Origin: Candidatus Poribacteria bacterium
GTDB taxonomy: Bacteria; Poribacteria; WGA-4E; WGA-3G
Reading direction: 5' to 3'
Length of the DNA stretch: 35,179 nt
Assembly (NCBI GenBank): GCA_003635305.1
Contig: PYJE01000137.1
Coordinates: 1-35,179, forward strand
Made by a program: the position numbers and the translations under genes
In this document: in pieces, positions 24,722 through 34,157 of the stretch
Layout: every line of letters begins with the position of its first letter
Numbering within the stretch: position 1 is the first letter of the stretch
Notes under the pieces: model-generated
Told to the model about the DNA's origin: nothing
Seen by the model: the letters and a program-made list of their open reading frames with translations, nothing else
Databases searched by the model: none

Positions 24722-25717
24722 GTGAACTTAAAAACGCTTTTTGCACAATTTCAGGGCAAACGAGTCACCATCATCGGGGATATCATCGTTGATGCCTATC
24801 TCTGGGGGGATGTCAACCGCATTTCTCCGGAGGCACCGGTGCCGGTGTTTGACATCACTTCGGAGGCGACAGGCTGCGGCGGCGCGGCGAACGTCGCACA
24901 GAATGTCGTCAGTTTAGGTGGGAGAGCGGAACTCCTCGGAGTCATCGGGGAGGATGGCGCGGGGGAAAAGTTGCGCCGTATGCTCGCCGAGAGACGCATT
25001 GGCAGCACCGGCATCTACACCGACGCACAACGTCCAACCAGCACAAAAACCCGCGCTATCGTCGGCGAGAAAGCGAATAACAGACAAGGACACCATCTGC
25101 TCCGCATCGACAAAGAGGCGAAGCATGCAATTTCGCCAAAACTACGTCAACAACTGCTGGATGCTGTCACCTCGCGCCTTACAGAAACGGACGCGATTGT
25201 GTTCGCCGATTATGATAAAGGCGTTGTCAGTCCCGAGCTCATCCGCGCTGTCGTCCAGCAGGCATCGCCGTTAGGCATCCCGATTATCGCCGATCCGAAG
25301 AGAAAAAACTTCTGGCACTACACTGGCGTAACCGCCATCACCCCGAATCAGAAGGAAGCAGGTGCCGCTGTGAAGAAGAAAATGCGCGATGAAAGGTGCC
25401 TCGCCGCCGCGGGTAAGGAAATTTTAGAACGGCTTTCCATCTCTGCAGTGCTGCTGACGCGCGATGAGAATGGGATGACGCTCTTCCAACGCAATTGCGT
25501 GGCACACCTGCCGCCGCAATCAGGCGCGGTAGTTGATGTCACCGGCGCAGGCGACACGGTAACCGCAGTCTTCGCGCTTGCACTCAGCTGCAAACAGCGC
25601 GCCGATATTCGGAGTGCCGCCGAGTTATCAAACCTTGCCGCAGGCATCGTCGTCGGAAAAATGGGGTGCGCTACCGTCACGCCGACAGAACTACGAGAGG
25701 CGATTGAGACGCGATGA
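24722..25717 (+). CDS. hldA: D-glycero-beta-D-manno-heptose-7-phosphate kinase
   Basis: The start is taken as GTG 24722, 4 nt after TATAAA (24712-24717), so the transcript may be nearly leaderless; an unseen downstream start is possible. The product has 331 residues. It is a PfkB/ribokinase-fold protein with the HldE N-domain marks IGDIIVDAYLWGDVNRISPEAPVPV, GGAANVAQNVVSLGG, and the ATP/catalytic motif DVTGAGDTV near residue 275. It phosphorylates heptose 7-phosphate at O1 for the lipopolysaccharide inner core. The length matches the single-domain HldA rather than bifunctional HldE. It overlaps gmhB by 4 bp. Confidence 0.92.
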   Translation: MNLKTLFAQFQGKRVTIIGDIIVDAYLWGDVNRISPEAPVPVFDITSEATGCGGAANVAQNVVSLGGRAELLGVIGEDGAGEKLRRMLAERRIGSTGIYTDAQRPTSTKTRAIVGEKANNRQGHHLLRIDKEAKHAISPKLRQQLLDAVTSRLTETDAIVFADYDKGVVSPELIRAVVQQASPLGIPIIADPKRKNFWHYTGVTAITPNQKEAGAAVKKKMRDERCLAAAGKEILERLSISAVLLTRDENGMTLFQRNCVAHLPPQSGAVVDVTGAGDTVTAVFALALSCKQRADIRSAAELSNLAAGIVVGKMGCATVTPTELREAIETR

Positions 25718-26307
25718 AAACAATTTTCCTGGATAGAGACGGCGTTATCAACAAAACGTCGGAAGAATCACCCCACATCCAAAATCCGCCAGACTACGGC
25801 TATGTCCGAACGTGGGAAGGGTTCGATTTTCTCCCGAACTCGCGGAAAGCTATCAGAAACTTGACACAACATGGGTATCGTGTTATTGTGGTTACCAATC
25901 AGGCGGGCATCGGGAGAGGCATTTTTACCGAAGAGAACCTGAAGGATACCCACCGGCGGATGGTTGCCGAGGTAGCGGCGGCAGGCGGTAACATTCACGC
26001 TGTCTACTATTGTTCGCATCACCCAGACGATGGATGCGAGTGCCGCAAACCGAAGCCGGGGATGTTGCGCCGCGCCGCCCGCGAACACAACATTGACGTG
26101 TCAAAAACATATTTCATCGGCGATTCACTAGGAGATATTGAGGCAGGACACAGCGCGGGTGCCTCAACGATACTTGTCTTAACCGGACATGGACGCGAGA
26201 GTTACCGACGCTATATCCACTCCCAAAACGCAGATGAGAAACCCGACAAAATCTTTACGAACCTCTATACAGCAGTCTGTTGGCTAACGGGAACCGGCGA
26301 ACGATGA
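25714..26307 (+). CDS. gmhB: D-glycero-beta-D-manno-heptose-1,7-bisphosphate 7-phosphatase
   Basis: The product has 197 residues. It is a HAD-fold phosphatase with nucleophile Asp7 and general acid Asp9 in FLDRDGVIN, VVTNQAG (motif II), the zinc-type CSHHPDDGCECRKPKPGM segment of the GmhB family, and IGDSLGDIEAG (motif IV). It removes the 7-phosphate of heptose bisphosphate, the next step after HldA. It overlaps both neighbours by 4 bp, so the three genes form one coupled operon. Confidence 0.93.
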   Translation: MKTIFLDRDGVINKTSEESPHIQNPPDYGYVRTWEGFDFLPNSRKAIRNLTQHGYRVIVVTNQAGIGRGIFTEENLKDTHRRMVAEVAAAGGNIHAVYYCSHHPDDGCECRKPKPGMLRRAAREHNIDVSKTYFIGDSLGDIEAGHSAGASTILVLTGHGRESYRRYIHSQNADEKPDKIFTNLYTAVCWLTGTGER

Positions 26308-27611
26308 AAAATACGCTTCTTCAGAAAATCGAAACCCGCACCGCTCGCGCTGGAGTCATCGGACTCGGCTACGTCGGCTTGCCGCTCACGATGGCTATCG
26401 CGAACGCCGGCTTCCGCGTCACAGGCATTGACACCTGCGAGGAAAAAGTCGCCCGATTGCGACGCGGCACCTCCGATGTGCCGGATGTCCCCGATGCACG
26501 CCTCGCCGACTTCATCCAGTCTGGACGCATTCAGGTGACGACAGAGTATGCGGTGCTTCGCGAACTGGATACCGTCAACATCTGTGTGCCAACGCCGCTG
26601 AATGAGAACCGAACGCCGGACATGCAGTTCATTAACGCCGCCGTTCAGCAGATTGCGCAGTCTCTGCATCGCGAGCAGCTCATCCTCCTGGAGAGCACCA
26701 CCTACCCCGGCACCACCGAAGAAATCGTGCTACCGACGCTTGAGAGGCGCGCGCAGGTGGGCCACGATTTCTACCTCGCTTACTCACCCGAACGCATTGA
26801 ACCCGGAAACAGCACCTACTTCATGGCAAACACCCCCAAGATTATCGGCGGCATCACCCCGCAATGCACTGACATCGCGACGGCGTTCTACGCGCAGTTT
26901 ATTCATAAAACGCACACCGTCTCCTCCCCACGCGCCGCCGAGATGGTAAAACTGCTAGAGAATACCTTTCGGAGTGTCAACATCGCGCTCATCAACGAAA
27001 TGGCTCTCATCTGCGATAAAATGGGGTTAGATGTGTGGGAGATTGTCGATGCCGCCGCCACGAAACCGTTCGGGTTTATGCCGTTTTACCCCGGACCCGG
27101 TTCTGGCGGACACTGCATTCCCATAGACGCGCAGTATCTCTCCTGGAAAGCGCGTGCCTACCAGCATCACGCCCGCTTTATTGAACTCGCCAGCGACATT
27201 AACGAAGCCATGCCGAAATATGTGCTGGATAAAATCGTCCACGCACTCAACATCCAACGAAAACCACTCAACGGCTCAAAACTCCTCATCCTGGGAATTG
27301 CTTACAAAAAAGAGGTAGGCGACATCCGGGAATCCCCCGCAATTGAAGTTATTCGGTTAATTCTTGACAAAAAAGCGGATTTCGTGTATCATGACCCTTA
27401 CGTATCCGATTTTGTGTTGGATGCGCGCAAAACCTATCATTCTCAACCGCTAACCCCCGCGCTTGTAGCGAACGCAGACGGTGTGGTAATTCTCACAGAC
27501 CACGGCGACATCGATTACGAGTGTGTGGTGCGCCACGCGCAAGTCGTGGTGGATACGCGCAACGCGACGCGCGGCATCCAACACGGACGAGAAAAAATTA
27601 TCAGAATTTAA
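26304..27611 (+). CDS. UDP-N-acetyl-sugar 6-dehydrogenase (WbpA/WecC-like)
   Basis: The product has 435 residues, with ATG 26304 overlapping the gmhB stop. It has an NAD-binding Rossmann motif GVIGLGYVGLPL (17-28), SPERIEPGN (161-169), and the catalytic Cys271 in GPGSGGHCIPID. The SPERIEPGN version is typical of enzymes acting on UDP-GlcNAc or UDP-ManNAc rather than UDP-glucose. It oxidises C6 to give a uronic acid for surface polysaccharide. It fits the adjacent heptose genes and the upstream flippase. Confidence 0.9.
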   Translation: MKNTLLQKIETRTARAGVIGLGYVGLPLTMAIANAGFRVTGIDTCEEKVARLRRGTSDVPDVPDARLADFIQSGRIQVTTEYAVLRELDTVNICVPTPLNENRTPDMQFINAAVQQIAQSLHREQLILLESTTYPGTTEEIVLPTLERRAQVGHDFYLAYSPERIEPGNSTYFMANTPKIIGGITPQCTDIATAFYAQFIHKTHTVSSPRAAEMVKLLENTFRSVNIALINEMALICDKMGLDVWEIVDAAATKPFGFMPFYPGPGSGGHCIPIDAQYLSWKARAYQHHARFIELASDINEAMPKYVLDKIVHALNIQRKPLNGSKLLILGIAYKKEVGDIRESPAIEVIRLILDKKADFVYHDPYVSDFVLDARKTYHSQPLTPALVANADGVVILTDHGDIDYECVVRHAQVVVDTRNATRGIQHGREKIIRI

Positions 27612-27637
27612 GCCTCCCCTTTGGAGGAAAACGAACA

Positions 27638-29191
27638 ATGTCAAAGTTGAACCCGAAATTGCAAATACGCCGAGACCAGCTGGCATGGCTCCTCAGCATG
27701 CTTTTAGACGAACGCGCCGTCTTCCAACTGGTAACCCTATCCGGACTCGTGCCAGATCTGGACAGACTCTGCTCATTATCAAAGCGAACATTGTTGGACA
27801 GCTTAACCGATGCATTCTTTGTCGAGGCCGCCGTTGAAGAAACAACCTGCGAATTCTTTGCGGAACAAGCGGAAGCGGCGATAGCACGCGTCGGATACAT
27901 GGAGGTGGCGGAAATCGAAATGTTTTTTGATACCTCCGAGACACTCATCGAGGCAGGTGAATTTGCCGAAGTCGTCTGGGCCCTTTTAACTGACGAACGG
28001 ACAGCTGTCGCCACGCACGGCTATAGTCTCCTGCATACTTCACACGCTGAAGCGGATGCGCGTTCGGCAGACCAGGCCGCGCTTCAAAATCAACTCACCG
28101 CCGAAAAGACCGAAAAAATCCGAGCCGAATACGCTTACAACCTCGAAATCGCGAAACAGGAGTTTGATAACCAGACCCGGGAGATGGAGCTCCTCCAACG
28201 GAAACGGGAGGACCTGCAGGGGCAGTATACTGCACTTGAGAAGAAGCATAAGCAGGTGGAGCAACACCTCGCGTTCCTGCTTGCCGAAAACGAGGCACTG
28301 CGGGACAAAGACGAGGCATCTGAAGCAGACCGGAAGCGGTTGAAGGAGCTGCAGCAGGCAAACAACCTCTTCCGCGAACGCGAAGCGCAGTACGCCGCGA
28401 TGGACGAGGAACTGCAGCAGCTCAGACACGAAAACGAAAGCCTCCTCGCAGCCCACGCAAACACGGCAGCCCAACTCAAGGAATACGACCGGATTAAGGC
28501 AGCAAAAGAAACCTTCGGCGTGGATTTGACGTTAGTAGAAGAAGCGGTTTACAAGGGCAATCAGGGACTGGAGGAACTGCAAACCAGCCTTGACGCGCAT
28601 TTTAAAGCGTTGGAAAGAAATCAGGATACCACGCGCGGCGCGCTAACCCGGATTCGTGATACGCTCACCCTTTTGGATACACCGCCGGACGCTGATGACA
28701 AGAACGCGCTCACACCCGCACAGCCGCGCGTCGGCGTGTTCGTCGATGTCCAGAATATGTTCTACGCCGCGAAGGACCGGTTCGCCCGACGCGTTGACTA
28801 CATCAAACTCCTCGACCTGATTGTCGGGCCCCGGCACCTGGAAGCCGCGTATGCATACGTCGTGCAAATACCGGAGATTGACCAGTCCAGCTTCCTATCG
28901 CTGCTCGGGCATAACGGCTACACGATTAAGAGCAAGGATTTGCGGCTCCGCGGTGACGGTTCGGCGAAAGGCGATTGGGATGTCGGTATCGCCGTCGATG
29001 TCGTCTCCATGCTCGGCACGCTAGATGTCGTCATCCTCGCCAGTGGCGACGGGGATTTTTGCCCCCTCGCCGAACTCATCAAACAGCAGGACAAACGGGT
29101 GGAGGTGGTGGCGTTTGAACACAACACCTCCATGGATTTACAACACATCGCAGACCAGTTCTTCCCCATCGGGAACGAACTGTTAATTTAA
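27638..29191 (+). CDS. NYN-domain (PIN-like) protein with long coiled coil
   Basis: ATG 27638 follows TTGGAGGAAAA. The product has 517 residues. Residues 1-135 are helical. About 140-290 is a coiled coil rich in E, Q, K and L. From about 364 there is a NYN domain: VGVFVDVQNMFY with the first Asp, KGDWDVGIAVDVVSM, and LASGDGDFCPLAELI near 467. These match the acidic metal-binding set of LabA/NYN nucleases. NYN domains resemble PIN RNases, so a coiled-coil-tethered ribonuclease is the likely role. It lies 26 nt after the dehydrogenase gene, so it may be cotranscribed. Confidence 0.85.
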   Translation: MSKLNPKLQIRRDQLAWLLSMLLDERAVFQLVTLSGLVPDLDRLCSLSKRTLLDSLTDAFFVEAAVEETTCEFFAEQAEAAIARVGYMEVAEIEMFFDTSETLIEAGEFAEVVWALLTDERTAVATHGYSLLHTSHAEADARSADQAALQNQLTAEKTEKIRAEYAYNLEIAKQEFDNQTREMELLQRKREDLQGQYTALEKKHKQVEQHLAFLLAENEALRDKDEASEADRKRLKELQQANNLFREREAQYAAMDEELQQLRHENESLLAAHANTAAQLKEYDRIKAAKETFGVDLTLVEEAVYKGNQGLEELQTSLDAHFKALERNQDTTRGALTRIRDTLTLLDTPPDADDKNALTPAQPRVGVFVDVQNMFYAAKDRFARRVDYIKLLDLIVGPRHLEAAYAYVVQIPEIDQSSFLSLLGHNGYTIKSKDLRLRGDGSAKGDWDVGIAVDVVSMLGTLDVVILASGDGDFCPLAELIKQQDKRVEVVAFEHNTSMDLQHIADQFFPIGNELLI

Positions 29192-29258
29192 TCGAGGGGG
29201 CGGGAGGCACGCCTGCCGCCGCCGTAACTTCAATCGCAAAAGACTTACGCAGCAGCCC

Positions 29259-29575
29259 CTTGGAGAAGCGCGGTTGAAAACCGCGCCTACCGAGGGGAGG
29301 AAGCAGCACCACCTTAGGCTAGGCGCGGTTGAAAACCATGTCTACCGAGGGGAAGGAGTAGCAGCCCCTTGGAGAAGCGCGGTTGAAAACCATGTCTACC
29401 GAGGGGAGGAAGCAGCAGCACCTTGGAGAAGCGCGGTTGAAAACCGCGCCTACCGAGGGGAGGAAACAGCAGTGCCTTGAAGAGGCGCGGTTGAAAATCA
29501 TGTCTACCGAGGGCAAGGAGCAGCAGTGCCTTGGAGAGGCGCGGTTGGAAACCATGCTTACCGAGGAGAAAAGAC
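29259..29575. repeat. Six-copy REP cluster, about 54-nt period
   Basis: Six copies of (A/G)GCGCGGTTGAAAACC followed by GCGCC or ATGTC, then TACCGAGGGG. The variable arm switches between an intact palindrome (GCGCC) and a broken one (ATGTC). It fills the gap between the NYN and M23 genes. The frames through it are artefacts. Confidence 0.88.
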
Positions 29576-29630
29576 AGCAGCGACTTGCCATTGCGTAAGT
29601 CTTGTAGCAGTAGCAAAGGATAACCTATTG

Positions 29631-30605
29631 ATGTATACCTTCATCATCATGTCATCGGGCGGTAAAACCTTTCGCCAGCATCCGATCGGCCCGGGGCACC
29701 TAGTGCTCTTCGCGCTGGTTGTTCTCCTAGCCGTTGTGGGGACAGTCGGCGGGATAGTCTACGGGCTCCACCAAAAAAAGAAAGCCATCACTGCTGAAAA
29801 ACAACGACAAAACTCATTGGAGAGAATCGAACGCTTGGAACAGGCGAAGCTCATCGTCGATACAGAACTTGAAACCGTTGAGGCGGAGATGGACGATATC
29901 CGCGAAATGGCCGTAAAGGTCAAACAGGGATTAGGGCTCTTCGGGCAAGGCGGCGGCACTTATGAACCGACATCGCAGACCGACACCGATGCCGGACCCT
30001 GGCAACCGGCAGATGCAAACGGCGCAGCTCCCAACTCCGAATCCTACAACGGAAATACCGAAACGCAAACCCTCGCACCGGACATCCTCAGACAGGAAGT
30101 TCAGCCGCTTTACGATTACGTCATCAAACACCAAGAACAGGCGAACGGGTATCCTTCACTCCTGCCGGTTCAACTGGAGCAGGAAGGCGAAAAGGAGAAG
30201 CTGGTTTTCTGGTATTCTTCGCCGTTTGGACAGCGCATTCATCCTTTGACGAAAAAGCGCGAATTTCACCGCGGATTGGACATCAAAACGCGCCCCGGGG
30301 TGCCGGTCATCGCCGCCGCAGATGGCACCGTCGCCAAGGTAAAACGGGAGACGTATCTCGGCAAGATGGTAGAGATTAACCACACCGCGCAACAGTTGAA
30401 AACCTTATACGCGCATTTGCAGGGTTACGCCGATGGACTCAAGGTAGGACAGAAAGTCAAACGCGGGCAGGTCATCGGCTATGTCGGGAATACGGGACGC
30501 AGCACCGGCCCGCATCTCCACTACGGCGTTTACGATACTCGCCAACGAAAATGGGTGAACCCAATTGGCTACATCCTCGACCAGCAACCAGCTTTTAAGC
30601 GTTAG
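29631..30605 (+). CDS. M23 family peptidase (LytM/EnvC-like)
   Basis: ATG 29631 follows AAAGGA; ATG 29649 is an alternative. The product has 324 residues. One membrane segment (about 24-47) is followed by a coiled coil (about 50-100, EKQRQNSLERIERLEQAK...), a low-complexity linker and an M23 domain (about 200-320). Zinc ligands are seen in FHRGLDI (His-x3-Asp) and in STGPHLHYGVY (His-x-His). It is a periplasmic, membrane-tethered peptidoglycan endopeptidase or an EnvC-like amidase activator. The catalytic motifs look intact, so I favour an active enzyme. Confidence 0.9.
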   Translation: MYTFIIMSSGGKTFRQHPIGPGHLVLFALVVLLAVVGTVGGIVYGLHQKKKAITAEKQRQNSLERIERLEQAKLIVDTELETVEAEMDDIREMAVKVKQGLGLFGQGGGTYEPTSQTDTDAGPWQPADANGAAPNSESYNGNTETQTLAPDILRQEVQPLYDYVIKHQEQANGYPSLLPVQLEQEGEKEKLVFWYSSPFGQRIHPLTKKREFHRGLDIKTRPGVPVIAAADGTVAKVKRETYLGKMVEINHTAQQLKTLYAHLQGYADGLKVGQKVKRGQVIGYVGNTGRSTGPHLHYGVYDTRQRKWVNPIGYILDQQPAFKR

Positions 30606-30625
30606 TGGCATAATTCCCATATCTC

Positions 30626-30895
30626 TGGTAGGCGCGCTTTGCAAGCGCGCACGCCTTCTTCTCCGGGTTCTGGTAGGCGCGGTTTTCAATCGTGCACACC
30701 TCCTTCTCATGGTTCTGGTAGGCGCGGTTTTCAATCGTGCACGCTTCCTTCTCACGTTTCTGGTAGGCTCGCTTTTCAAGCGCGCATGCCTCCTTCTCAC
30801 GTTTCTGGTAGGCTCGCTTTTCAAGCGCGCACGCTTCCTTCTCATAGTTCTAGTAGGCTCGCTTTTCAAGCGCGCATGCCCCGCTGCGCGTTTTG
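30626..30895. repeat. Six tandem 45-nt REP units
   Basis: Six units of exactly or nearly 45 nt, each GGTAGGC(G/T)CG then (G/C)TTTTCAA(T/G)CG then a CCTTCTTCTC-like spacer. The length is a multiple of three, which keeps long false reading frames open on both strands. Confidence 0.9.
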
Positions 30896-30936
30896 AAACC
30901 GCGTTTCGCGGTGTATTTTTCTCGCTGTCTAGCTGC

Positions 30937-32334
30937 ATGTTCATTCTTCTCATAAACGCGAGTATCACCTTCGCACAATGGAACGCCTCACCTACTGAAA
31001 ACGTGCCGCTTTGCACAGCGAAAAACGAACAACACTTCCCGGTCCTCATTGCCGATGGAGATGGCGGCGCAATCGTCGCTTGGAGTGACGCGCGCACCGC
31101 AAACCGCGACATCTACGCACAGCGCGTCAGCGCAACCGGGGAGATGCTCTGGAACCCCGACGGCATCCCCGTTTGCGATACCCCCGCGGCGCAAAGTTGG
31201 CCCCTGATTGTCGAAGATGGACACGATGGCGCGATTATCGTCTGGGGAGATACGCGCTACGGCAACCAAGACATCTACGCGCAACGCATTGACGCAAACG
31301 GCGAGAAGTTGTGGCAGCCCGAAGGCATCTCTGTCTGCACCGAACCTTCTTTACAAGACGGCCTGAAAGCCATCGCAGACGGCCAAGGCGGCGTGATTGT
31401 GACGTGGGAAGATTGGCGAAACGGCAATCAAGATGTCTATGCACAGAAAATTGACAGCAAAGGAAAACCGGTCTGGGAGGAAAACGGCGTGCCTGCCTAT
31501 AGAGGCGATGGAGATCAGTATGATCCGGTTTTAATCGCCGATGGCACGGGCGGCGCGATTTTCGCATGGTGGGACATCAGCACGCCGGATTGGAACATCT
31601 TCGCGCAACGTTTGTCTGCAGATGGCACCCCGATGTGGGGTTTAGATGCGCGCCTCCAAAGCACGCCTACAACAGGTTCACCCGCAGTGCCTATCTGCAC
31701 GGCGATGGGAAATCAGGGAGGACCGGCTCTTGTCAGCGATGCGAACGGCGGCGCGTTCTTCACCTGGTCAGATTATCGCAACGATCCGAATTTCTACACG
31801 ACAGCGCAGCTGTATGCGCAGCACGTCAACGCCGATGGCACGACACTCTGGGAGAAGGATGGGATGCCTATCTGTGCGTTGGCTGTCAATCAGCAACAGC
31901 CTACCTGTATTCCTGATGGCGCGGGCGGCTTCATCGTCGTCTGGTGGGATGAGCGCGATATCTTCGCCGACATCTATGCGCAACGGATGAACGCGGCTGG
32001 AGAAGTGCTGTGGGCGGCAGAGGGAGTGCCAGTCTGCACCGGTGCCGGTGTCCAACGCGAACCGAAACTTATCTCCGCTGGCGATGGCGGCGCGATTGTT
32101 TACTGGCTCGATTACCGCGAAGACTTCGGCGATACGACAGAGGATGCAATTTATGCGCAACGTCTCAGCGCGAACGGCGAGCCGTTGTGGGAGACAGACG
32201 GCATCCCGGTCTGCACCGCGAAGAAAGAGCAAATCTCACCACAGGCGGTTTCTGCCGGTGAAGGGAAAGCCATCATCGTTTGGAGTGATGCGCGGGGTGA
32301 GGATTATGATGTTTATATTCATCGGGTGCCGTAA
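30937..32334 (+). CDS. Secreted beta-propeller-like repeat protein
   Basis: I take ATG 30937, giving a short signal peptide MFILLINASITFA before QWN. The frame is open upstream only because of REP units, though an upstream non-ATG start would give a better charged signal. The product has 465 residues. Eight repeats of about 52 residues follow the form D-G-x-G-G-A-I-x-x-W-x-D-x-R-x-x-x-x-D-I-Y-A-Q-R-x-x-x-x-G-x-x-L-W, suggesting an eight-bladed propeller. Repeat 4 has a 12-residue insertion (R-L-Q-S-T-P-T-T-G-S-P-A) encoded partly by a REP copy at 31648-31670. It is probably extracellular or periplasmic; the ligand is unknown. Confidence 0.8.
   Translation: MFILLINASITFAQWNASPTENVPLCTAKNEQHFPVLIADGDGGAIVAWSDARTANRDIYAQRVSATGEMLWNPDGIPVCDTPAAQSWPLIVEDGHDGAIIVWGDTRYGNQDIYAQRIDANGEKLWQPEGISVCTEPSLQDGLKAIADGQGGVIVTWEDWRNGNQDVYAQKIDSKGKPVWEENGVPAYRGDGDQYDPVLIADGTGGAIFAWWDISTPDWNIFAQRLSADGTPMWGLDARLQSTPTTGSPAVPICTAMGNQGGPALVSDANGGAFFTWSDYRNDPNFYTTAQLYAQHVNADGTTLWEKDGMPICALAVNQQQPTCIPDGAGGFIVVWWDERDIFADIYAQRMNAAGEVLWAAEGVPVCTGAGVQREPKLISAGDGGAIVYWLDYREDFGDTTEDAIYAQRLSANGEPLWETDGIPVCTAKKEQISPQAVSAGEGKAIIVWSDARGEDYDVYIHRVP
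31648..31670 (-). repeat. REP copy inside a coding sequence
   Basis: The reverse strand reads GTAGGCGTGCTTTGGAGGCG followed by CGC, matching the dispersed REP family, and is in frame within the propeller gene. Confidence 0.7.
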
Positions 32335-32378
32335 CTCTGTTTACCTGGACGATTCGGGATGCTCAGGTAAATTCACTT

Positions 32379-34157
32379 TTACCACAATCTTAACTGACTT
32401 ACATCAACCGCTTTCTGTCTGCGCCGCTTTGTCTGTGGTAACACAATAGGTTTTCCACCGAGTGTCGTCTCCGACAAGGGAGTTAGCGTTGGCGACAGTG
32501 CCGCTCCGGAAGAAATTTGCGTCACGTCCGCCTGCTGCGCTGTTTCCGGTGCTGGCCGTGCGAAATGCTTTTGCGGTGCTGCCGTTTCATAGAAATACGC
32601 GTAGCCATCCCGATGCTGAATTCTGCGAAGTTCCGATGTTTTAAAAGGCTTGCGAGCTTTGCTTTCTAAACCGAACTTCACTCGAACAGTTTGAGTTGGA
32701 GTGTTATTAAAGCAATTGATTGTCCCGGTAACCCGCGTTGTTTTCCCTTGATAGGATTTCATACCCACGACGTGGTCGAATTTTTTGAAACCCATCCGTT
32801 CAATCCGTTTTCGCTTTCCGTAGTTGAAAAGCGTCCAATTCGCATTCGGGTTTTTTTCTTGCGCGGCAAGAATCTCCCTACGCTTTTCAGGGGTTTTCGC
32901 AGTTTTGAGTTTCTTCTCCATGCGTTCACGTGTTTTGGACCGTTTGGCATCTAATTCGGCGCGCCATGCTTTTCTCGCGTCAGCATCCATGTTTTGATTC
33001 TTTGGAAAAGGGCTCCGGAAACTGAACAAATCGCGCGTGCCATAACCGAGTGCCTTGATACGCATCACACGTAAGCCTTTGACAGGAGCAGGGGTTCCAC
33101 AGGTGCAGGCTGCATCGTAATAATGCGTTTTGGGTAATCCTGCCCGCGTGCGATTAAACTTCGTTTGCCCACCTGTCACACAGTGAACCGGTAACCCTGT
33201 CGTTTGTAATGCCTCAAATATCTTCCAGCGGATCGTGTTAACCGCGGCAGCATCCTTCAGAATCGGAATCCCATCGTTGACAATCTTCCGGACAACTTCG
33301 CCCATTTTGCCCTTGAGCTCATCAGGTAGTTTGTTGTCCTTTTTACGATTACAAGGGATGCAGGCGGTAACAAGGTTATCATGTCGAGTGGGGCCACCTT
33401 TGGACTCTGGAATCACATGGTCGGTATTGAAGGGGCCTTCCTTTGTCCCGCAGTAGCGGCACCGATGTTTATCTCGATGCAAAACATACTCCCTCAATTC
33501 TGTGTGCCAGAGTGTGCCGCGTTGGTAGGCGACACCCTTGATGTCAGGATTCCTCATCAGTTGCGTGTCAAATTTCACGTTTTCAAGCACGAACCCGCGG
33601 ATCGGGCAAACGGCCCGCAACCGATTCGCCCAGGTCGTGATATTGAAAACCCGCGACATCAAGGAAGGCGCGATCCACCCTTTGCCATCGCCGTAGCCGC
33701 GTTTTGCATTTTTGACGCTGATACGTTGATATGTCCAGCAGATCCGATTTCCTTCGAGATGTGGCATTGCAACCGCTCGTTTGCGATGCTGCCACCGGGC
33801 TTCTCGGTATCGGCAGTGACGATGTCGCCGAGAGCGACGGTATCCCTTCCGAATAGTTAATCCATCTTTAATCGAAAGGTGCCTATGTTCAACCTCAAAT
33901 GCCCGCTCTATTTGGTTTGTCCGCCTATTCACCAGTGCCATACCGGTGATTTTTGAACCCGGATCCACACAGAGCAGGCGTTCGTCGGTTTGCGGGTCTT
34001 CGATCCGACGTTTCAGGATAATCGTAAAAGGATACGTTTTGAAAACCGCAGCTTGTCCCGACTTCAAAAGCCGCCGCGCCACCGCAGGATGACACGGTTC
34101 AAGCGGTGTTTTCTCCGCATCGATAACGAAAACAGGTTCAAAACTTCTTTTCGACAT
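32379..34157 (-). CDS. iscB: IscB2: RRXRR/RuvC/HNH RNA-guided nuclease, CRISPR-associated
   Basis: ATG 34157 follows GAGGAA with 8-nt spacing; the frame upstream of it is not needed. The product has 592 residues. Its N-terminus TPLEPCHPAVARRLLKSG matches IscB1. RuvC-I is VDPGSK with Asp65; the bridge helix is about 104-128; the insertion before GWIAPSL is about 35 residues, half that of IscB1. RuvC-II has Glu192. The HNH domain is about 233-275 with Cys233, Cys236, Asp246-His247, Asn261, Cys266 and Cys269. RuvC-III has His345 and Asp348. From about 385-450 there is a charged helical insertion (DADARKAWRAELDAKRSK...) absent from IscB1, then a C-terminal domain similar to that of IscB1. It lies downstream of array 2 and its RNA region on the same strand. 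Confidence 0.95.
   Translation of the reverse strand: MSKRSFEPVFVIDAEKTPLEPCHPAVARRLLKSGQAAVFKTYPFTIILKRRIEDPQTDERLLCVDPGSKITGMALVNRRTNQIERAFEVEHRHLSIKDGLTIRKGYRRSRRHRHCRYREARWQHRKRAVAMPHLEGNRICWTYQRISVKNAKRGYGDGKGWIAPSLMSRVFNITTWANRLRAVCPIRGFVLENVKFDTQLMRNPDIKGVAYQRGTLWHTELREYVLHRDKHRCRYCGTKEGPFNTDHVIPESKGGPTRHDNLVTACIPCNRKKDNKLPDELKGKMGEVVRKIVNDGIPILKDAAAVNTIRWKIFEALQTTGLPVHCVTGGQTKFNRTRAGLPKTHYYDAACTCGTPAPVKGLRVMRIKALGYGTRDLFSFRSPFPKNQNMDADARKAWRAELDAKRSKTRERMEKKLKTAKTPEKRREILAAQEKNPNANWTLFNYGKRKRIERMGFKKFDHVVGMKSYQGKTTRVTGTINCFNNTPTQTVRVKFGLESKARKPFKTSELRRIQHRDGYAYFYETAAPQKHFARPAPETAQQADVTQISSGAALSPTLTPLSETTLGGKPIVLPQTKRRRQKAVDVSQLRLW

Noticed and set aside
29274-29598. Repetitive frames (K-T-x-x-T-E-G-R-K-Q-Q type) between the NYN and M23 genes
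   Set aside because: They are the REP cluster read in different frames.
30405-31112. 235-residue minus-strand frame with repeated A-R-L-K-S-E-P-T-R
   Set aside because: Made of the tandem 45-nt REP units and antisense of two real genes.
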